Of a stretch of 17,217 bases of DNA, positions 13,784 to 17,217 are shown in pieces. The stretch is taken from NCBI GenBank assembly GCA_000753945.1, contig JQOA01000052.1, positions 1-17,217 on the forward strand, read 5' to 3'. The stretch is from Smithella sp. D17 (GTDB lineage Bacteria > Desulfobacterota > Syntrophia > Syntrophales > Smithellaceae). The notes below the pieces were generated by a model. The model had not been told where the DNA came from. It searched no databases and saw only the letters and a program-made list of their open reading frames with translations. A program made the position numbers and the translations under genes. How positions within the stretch are numbered: the first letter of the stretch is position 1; each line of letters opens with the position of its first letter.

Positions 13784-14530
13784 TTACTTTTCCTGACTAC
13801 AATCCGGGCAGGACGGATTCCTCTTGATCTGGAGAAAATCCATCTTTCCGGACAGGCCGTCCCAGAGCAACAATCTGTTTGTCAGCAGTTCTCCTTTACC
13901 CGTTAGGTACTTAATAACTTCTGTTGCCTGGATGGAACCGATCACACCAGGGGTCACTCCGATAACGGGGAAGATCTCGGCCGGAGGAGTTTGGGGGAAG
14001 ACACATCTGAGGCAGGCCGTCTGATGAGGAATGACCGTCATGACCTGACCGTGGAATCCCCGGACCGCACCGTGAAAAAAGGGAATATGACGTTTAACGG
14101 CAACACGATTCAGAAAATACCGGGCGGGGAAATTATCCAGTGCGTCAACGATTAAATCGGCATTCCCCACGATTCCGGTTACATTGTCTTCTTCAATCTT
14201 GCAGGAAATCGTCTCGACCTCAACATAAGGATTCATTGACCGTATCTTTTCTTCGGCTGAGGTTGTTTTTTTTCTACCCACGTCGGAGGTCCAGTGCAGG
14301 GTTTGCCTGTTGAGGTTGCTTAATCCAACGGTATCATTATCGGCTATTACGATACGTCCGACGCCGGCCAAGGCAAGGTATGTGGCTATCGGTGAGCCTA
14401 ACCCTCCCGCCCCGGCAATCAGGATTTTAGCCTTTTTAAGTTTATCCTGGCCATCCCTCCCGATGAGGGAAAGCTGACGAGTGTATCGCGTCAGTTCCTC
14501 TTCGGTTATTATTTTACTTTCTTCAGACAT
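13784..14530 (-). CDS. ThiF/MoeB/HesA-family adenylyltransferase (E1-like)
   Basis: A 248-residue E1-like enzyme. The family adenylates the C-terminal glycine of ubiquitin-like sulfur carriers (MoaD, ThiS) or related substrates. Visible features are Arg18 in TRYTRQL, the nucleotide-binding GAGGLGS (40-46), IADNDTVGLSNLNRQ (Asp64, Arg75), KK 87-88, Asp132 in DALDNFPARY, and a zinc site of Cys173/Cys176 (CLRC) and Cys241/Cys244 (CPDC). There is no rhodanese domain. The conserved Cys usually found just before the GVxGxxxGxIGxxQAxE segment is absent: here it reads EIFPVIGVTPGVIGSIQATE. The ATG at 14530 lies 8 bases inside the radical SAM gene, with GGAGG upstream. A longer reading to 14614 adds residues lacking E1 similarity. 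It is third gene of the VWA-radical SAM-ThiF unit. Confidence 0.9.
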   Translation of the reverse strand: MSEESKIITEEELTRYTRQLSLIGRDGQDKLKKAKILIAGAGGLGSPIATYLALAGVGRIVIADNDTVGLSNLNRQTLHWTSDVGRKKTTSAEEKIRSMNPYVEVETISCKIEEDNVTGIVGNADLIVDALDNFPARYFLNRVAVKRHIPFFHGAVRGFHGQVMTVIPHQTACLRCVFPQTPPAEIFPVIGVTPGVIGSIQATEVIKYLTGKGELLTNRLLLWDGLSGKMDFLQIKRNPSCPDCSQEK

Positions 14531-15635
14531 GCTCTGCTTCAAACCTCCAGCAGCCCGGGTCAGCGGCCATGATATCGCCCGTATAGGTATAGGCTCTTCT
14601 CCTGCATCCCCCACAGATATATCTGTACTGGCATTTTCCGCACTTGCCCTTTAGATTGTCCCTGTTTCTTATTACTTTAAATAACTCCGCATTTTCCCAG
14701 ATATCCTTTAACCTTTCTTTCCTTAAATCACCCACTTCCAGAGCCATTATATCCCCTGCCGACACTTTTCCCGAAGCCGTTATACAGTAACTATAGATGC
14801 TGCTTATACACCCCACGCAGAAATCATAAAAGCCACATGGTTCATTTGGATCACTGCAGATCTTCTTACAGTATTCATCTTCGGCAACGATATAACGGTT
14901 TTCAAATGCCACTCTCTGCCACCCGTACCGTTTTTGCGCTTCCGCCAAATACCGTTGCGCTCTTTCCAATTGCTCCTTCGATAAGATCCATTCTTTTCCC
15001 TCGGAGGCTCTCCCCAACGGCAGAAACTCCACCATGGTAAAATCCACTCCCATATTCATGGAGAGTTCTACCATTTTCTCCAGTTCATCATAGTTCAAGC
15101 TCGTAAGTGTCATGATCAACATAACCTTGGGAATATCAGCTTCCACCATATTCCTGAGGGCATCCATCGTCCTGCGGAAAGAATCTCCTCCTCTATTCCA
15201 GTCATGATTCTTCTCCAGGCCATCGACACTAATCTTGACCTGAGAAAGACCCGCCCGTGCCAAATTCCGGCAAAGACGCTCATCCAAAAGATAACCGTTA
15301 CTGTTCATCGCCACACTCATCCGGCCGGATGCATATCTCACTATATCAGACAGATCTTCCCTCAAGGTTGGTTCCCCACCGGCAAACATGACTATCTCAG
15401 TACCCGCTTCGGCAATGTTATCAATGATACGGAATACATCTTCTGTGCTTAGTTCATAATGAGGGCGATTGGGGCAATCCGGAGGGAAGTAGTTGGCATC
15501 GTTAAAACAATATTTGCAGTTCAGATTACAGGCATCGGTAAGACTAAACCAGGCAAAGAGTGGTTTGCACTGGGCCACTGCCCGGTAATACTTCTCCCGC
15601 GTGATCTCTACAAAATTTTCTTTTTCATTTCCCAT
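14523..15635 (-). CDS. Radical SAM/SPASM domain protein
   Basis: Encodes 370 residues. The radical SAM core has CNLNCKYC (Cys36, Cys40, Cys43), the SAM-binding GGEPTLR (from residue 86), VAMNSNGYLL and QVKISVDGL. The C-terminal SPASM region carries CGKCQYRYICGGC (Cys332, 335, 341, 344) and Cys362 in DPGCW. Six further Cys at 256-284 (including CKKIC, DFCVGC and SYC) suggest extra Fe-S ligands. SPASM proteins modify ribosomally made peptides (PqqE, anaerobic sulfatase maturase) or act in cofactor maturation (NirJ/AhbD type, tungsten-enzyme maturases). Which of these applies cannot be told from the sequence. It starts 16 bases after the VWA stop with a weak Shine-Dalgarno and overlaps the ThiF start by 8 bases, so the three genes form one operon. 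Confidence 0.93.
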   Translation of the reverse strand: MGNEKENFVEITREKYYRAVAQCKPLFAWFSLTDACNLNCKYCFNDANYFPPDCPNRPHYELSTEDVFRIIDNIAEAGTEIVMFAGGEPTLREDLSDIVRYASGRMSVAMNSNGYLLDERLCRNLARAGLSQVKISVDGLEKNHDWNRGGDSFRRTMDALRNMVEADIPKVMLIMTLTSLNYDELEKMVELSMNMGVDFTMVEFLPLGRASEGKEWILSKEQLERAQRYLAEAQKRYGWQRVAFENRYIVAEDEYCKKICSDPNEPCGFYDFCVGCISSIYSYCITASGKVSAGDIMALEVGDLRKERLKDIWENAELFKVIRNRDNLKGKCGKCQYRYICGGCRRRAYTYTGDIMAADPGCWRFEAEHV

Positions 15636-15651
15636 CCGGTTTGCTCAATCA

Positions 15652-17217
15652 TCAAGGAGCTTTCTTTAAAAGCTTGTCCCTAAATAGATTTTCCAGACCT
15701 GCCGATAAGTTTCTAATGTCATCCATCAGGTAAACCGTTCCACGGGGATACCTTTCCAGCAGAAACTGCTTTGTCTGGAGATTACATCCGCACCCGATAG
15801 TTATAAGTTCGATCTTATTTTTCTGGCAGTACTCAATAGCTTCCAATACGTTGATTCCGCAATTTGCAGCCCCATCGGTAATATGAATGATCATTTTTCT
15901 GCGGTCATCTTTTTTCATGAGCATTGCAGCAGCCATAATTGCCTGACCGGTCGGGGTTCGGCCTGAAGGCTCTATGGTATATAATTCACCTTCCTGGTAC
16001 AACCGTAAGAGATTGCACTGCCGGGTCTGTTCCTGATAACCGAAAACTTCCAAATGATTGGAAAAACCTTTCGCCGCTTCCGTAAGGGAGACAAAAGTCT
16101 TTTCCGCCGCTTGCCATGGTCTATCGGTAGCTTTCTTTCCTGCCATAGAAGCCGAAGCGTCGGCTACAATATTGATGTTCCATGAGTAGTCCGTACCTGA
16201 AATATCTCTCCTTTTAAATATTTTACCATCAGCCAGAGGTACACGATAGAGTCTCCGGGCGTCTATTTTTCCCATATCCACGTTCCTGATGATACCTCTT
16301 TTTTTCGATCTTCTGATAAAGGCCTGCTGTTTCTGGAAAATTCTTTTTAAACGTCTCACTTGTGATTGATCCGCACTTACATTGCACCTGGCAACCGCCC
16401 GGCTGAAAATCGTATTCATTTGTTGTGTCTGGGGATCATTAAGAATCACCGATAGATGTTCTGTCAGGTCAGACGTTCCCTCATCCAGCCTGGAACTGAT
16501 CTCGGCGGCAAGTTCTTCTTCGAGGCCAGGTGACTCCTCCTCTTTTTCTTTAGCATCATCGCTATCACCATCGCTATTATCTTCCTTTTTTTCTTTTAAC
16601 TCAGGAATCTCGGCCTTGTTGGGATTGCCCTCATCATAGATATTCACCCCCTCGGGATAAAAGGGAGGCGTTTCCCACTCCATAATAATAGAAGAAATGC
16701 GGCCCCAGATCTCAAGGTATATTTCGACTCTCCTGGTTCTCCTCTCCGTAATCGTGGAAAGATTCTTGACCTGTCTGATAGCATCAGAGTATTGCGTTAA
16801 GATATTCACCAGATCATCATAGTAATGATGAAGATGGGGAGGCAAGGTTTGCAGGAATAGTCTTTTCCGCCAAACACATGCCAAACTTGATGCTGATGGC
16901 GGGAGAGAAGGATCTCTTTCCAATTTACCGGCGATGGATTTCCAATACCTGGAGAGATAAAGGCGCCAGACAGTTGGACCAACGCGTTCGTCTATATACA
17001 GGTCTTCTGCGACAGAAATAAAACTACTGAGATAATCTTTCATCCATTCCAAGGGGAAGGAAGTTTTTCGCACGACCTGATCTGTAACCCAATCAGTCCA
17101 TTCAATACACGAGAAGGCCTCACGGACAACCTCTCCGACCAGAACGTCAATTTTTTGGAAAGGAACAGGATAAGTTCCCTGGACTGCGTCCGGATTCAGG
17201 ACAATAGAGTCAGTGGG
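15652..17217 (-). CDS. VWA-domain protein, CobT/NorD/CoxE-like (5' end outside window)
   Basis: The frame stays open through the right edge, giving 521 visible residues. A GTG at 17073 is internal, because 48 further codons upstream (including VPFQKIDVLVGEVVREAFSC) read as protein. The N-terminal part is helical. It is followed by an acidic, charged linker (ELKEKKEDNSDGDSDDAKEK and on, about residues 205-245 of the visible part), and then RLYRVPLADGKIFKRRD and a C-terminal VWA domain from about residue 350. The MIDAS metal site is complete: DASAS, Thr in TPTGQAI, and Asp in HITDGAAN. Helical domain, acidic linker and C-terminal VWA is the layout of CobT, BchD and NorD, which work with MoxR-class AAA+ ATPases (CobS, NorQ, CoxD) to insert or remodel metal centres. 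Such an ATPase gene would be expected to the right of the window. Confidence 0.88.
   Translation of the reverse strand, partial: PTDSIVLNPDAVQGTYPVPFQKIDVLVGEVVREAFSCIEWTDWVTDQVVRKTSFPLEWMKDYLSSFISVAEDLYIDERVGPTVWRLYLSRYWKSIAGKLERDPSLPPSASSLACVWRKRLFLQTLPPHLHHYYDDLVNILTQYSDAIRQVKNLSTITERRTRRVEIYLEIWGRISSIIMEWETPPFYPEGVNIYDEGNPNKAEIPELKEKKEDNSDGDSDDAKEKEEESPGLEEELAAEISSRLDEGTSDLTEHLSVILNDPQTQQMNTIFSRAVARCNVSADQSQVRRLKRIFQKQQAFIRRSKKRGIIRNVDMGKIDARRLYRVPLADGKIFKRRDISGTDYSWNINIVADASASMAGKKATDRPWQAAEKTFVSLTEAAKGFSNHLEVFGYQEQTRQCNLLRLYQEGELYTIEPSGRTPTGQAIMAAAMLMKKDDRRKMIIHITDGAANCGINVLEAIEYCQKNKIELITIGCGCNLQTKQFLLERYPRGTVYLMDDIRNLSAGLENLFRDKLLKKAP

Noticed and set aside
14531..14614. N-terminal extension of the ThiF-like protein
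   Set aside because: The added 28 residues lie wholly in the radical SAM coding sequence, look unlike E1 proteins, and the ATG at 14530 has a GGAGG upstream and the usual family start context.
1..17217. tRNA, rRNA, integrase, transposase or attachment sites
   Set aside because: I saw no tRNA-like cloverleaf, rRNA segment or mobile-element gene. The gene decay here shows deletions without insertion-sequence ends.

Overview
The window looks like chromosomal DNA from a Gram-negative anaerobe. It encodes an outer-membrane efflux protein and lipobox-bearing lipoproteins. The gene mix (eukaryote-type isocitrate dehydrogenase next to rlmN, a branched-chain amino acid type ABC operon, and a radical SAM/ThiF/VWA maturation set) fits a Desulfobacterota or deltaproteobacterial, Syntrophales-like genome. 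That placement is inferred from gene families; there is no rRNA or other marker here.

Left part (1-5310). The window opens inside icd, and rlmN follows with an 8-base overlap. After these come an unrecognised lipoprotein and then a damaged stretch. A second lipoprotein fragment on the + strand is joined near position 2800 to a P-II-like (PG0541-type) fragment on the - strand. Next to it, on the - strand, are an intact TolC-type gene and a TetR regulator reduced to its DNA-binding domain. I read 2576-4740 as the remains of a TetR-TolC-RND efflux operon whose periplasmic adaptor and RND pump genes are gone. A small signal-peptide-bearing membrane protein with its own terminator follows.

Middle part (5385-12680). 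On the - strand, exonuclease III (xth) is coupled by an ATGA overlap to a DUF484/GAF-like gene. Divergent from xth is an L-2-hydroxyglutarate-dehydrogenase-like FAD enzyme whose predicted promoter would give a leaderless mRNA. A G-poor tract with 14-base tandem repeats comes next. It leads into a near-consensus promoter and the complete five-gene livKHMGF transporter operon: binding protein, two permeases, two ATPases.

Right part (12681-17217). A 39-residue signal-peptide-bearing small protein has its own Shine-Dalgarno sequence and hairpin terminator. It is followed by an SGNH-hydrolase pseudogene broken by several frameshifts and an internal deletion. The - strand then carries a compact operon, transcribed right to left: a CobT/NorD/CoxE-like VWA protein (open at the right window edge), a radical SAM/SPASM protein, and a ThiF/MoeB-like adenylyltransferase. 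The last two overlap by 8 bases. This three-gene set is the best candidate for an undescribed system. The parts suggest maturation of a metal cofactor or a modified protein, perhaps a tungsten/molybdenum enzyme, but no substrate gene is visible in the window.
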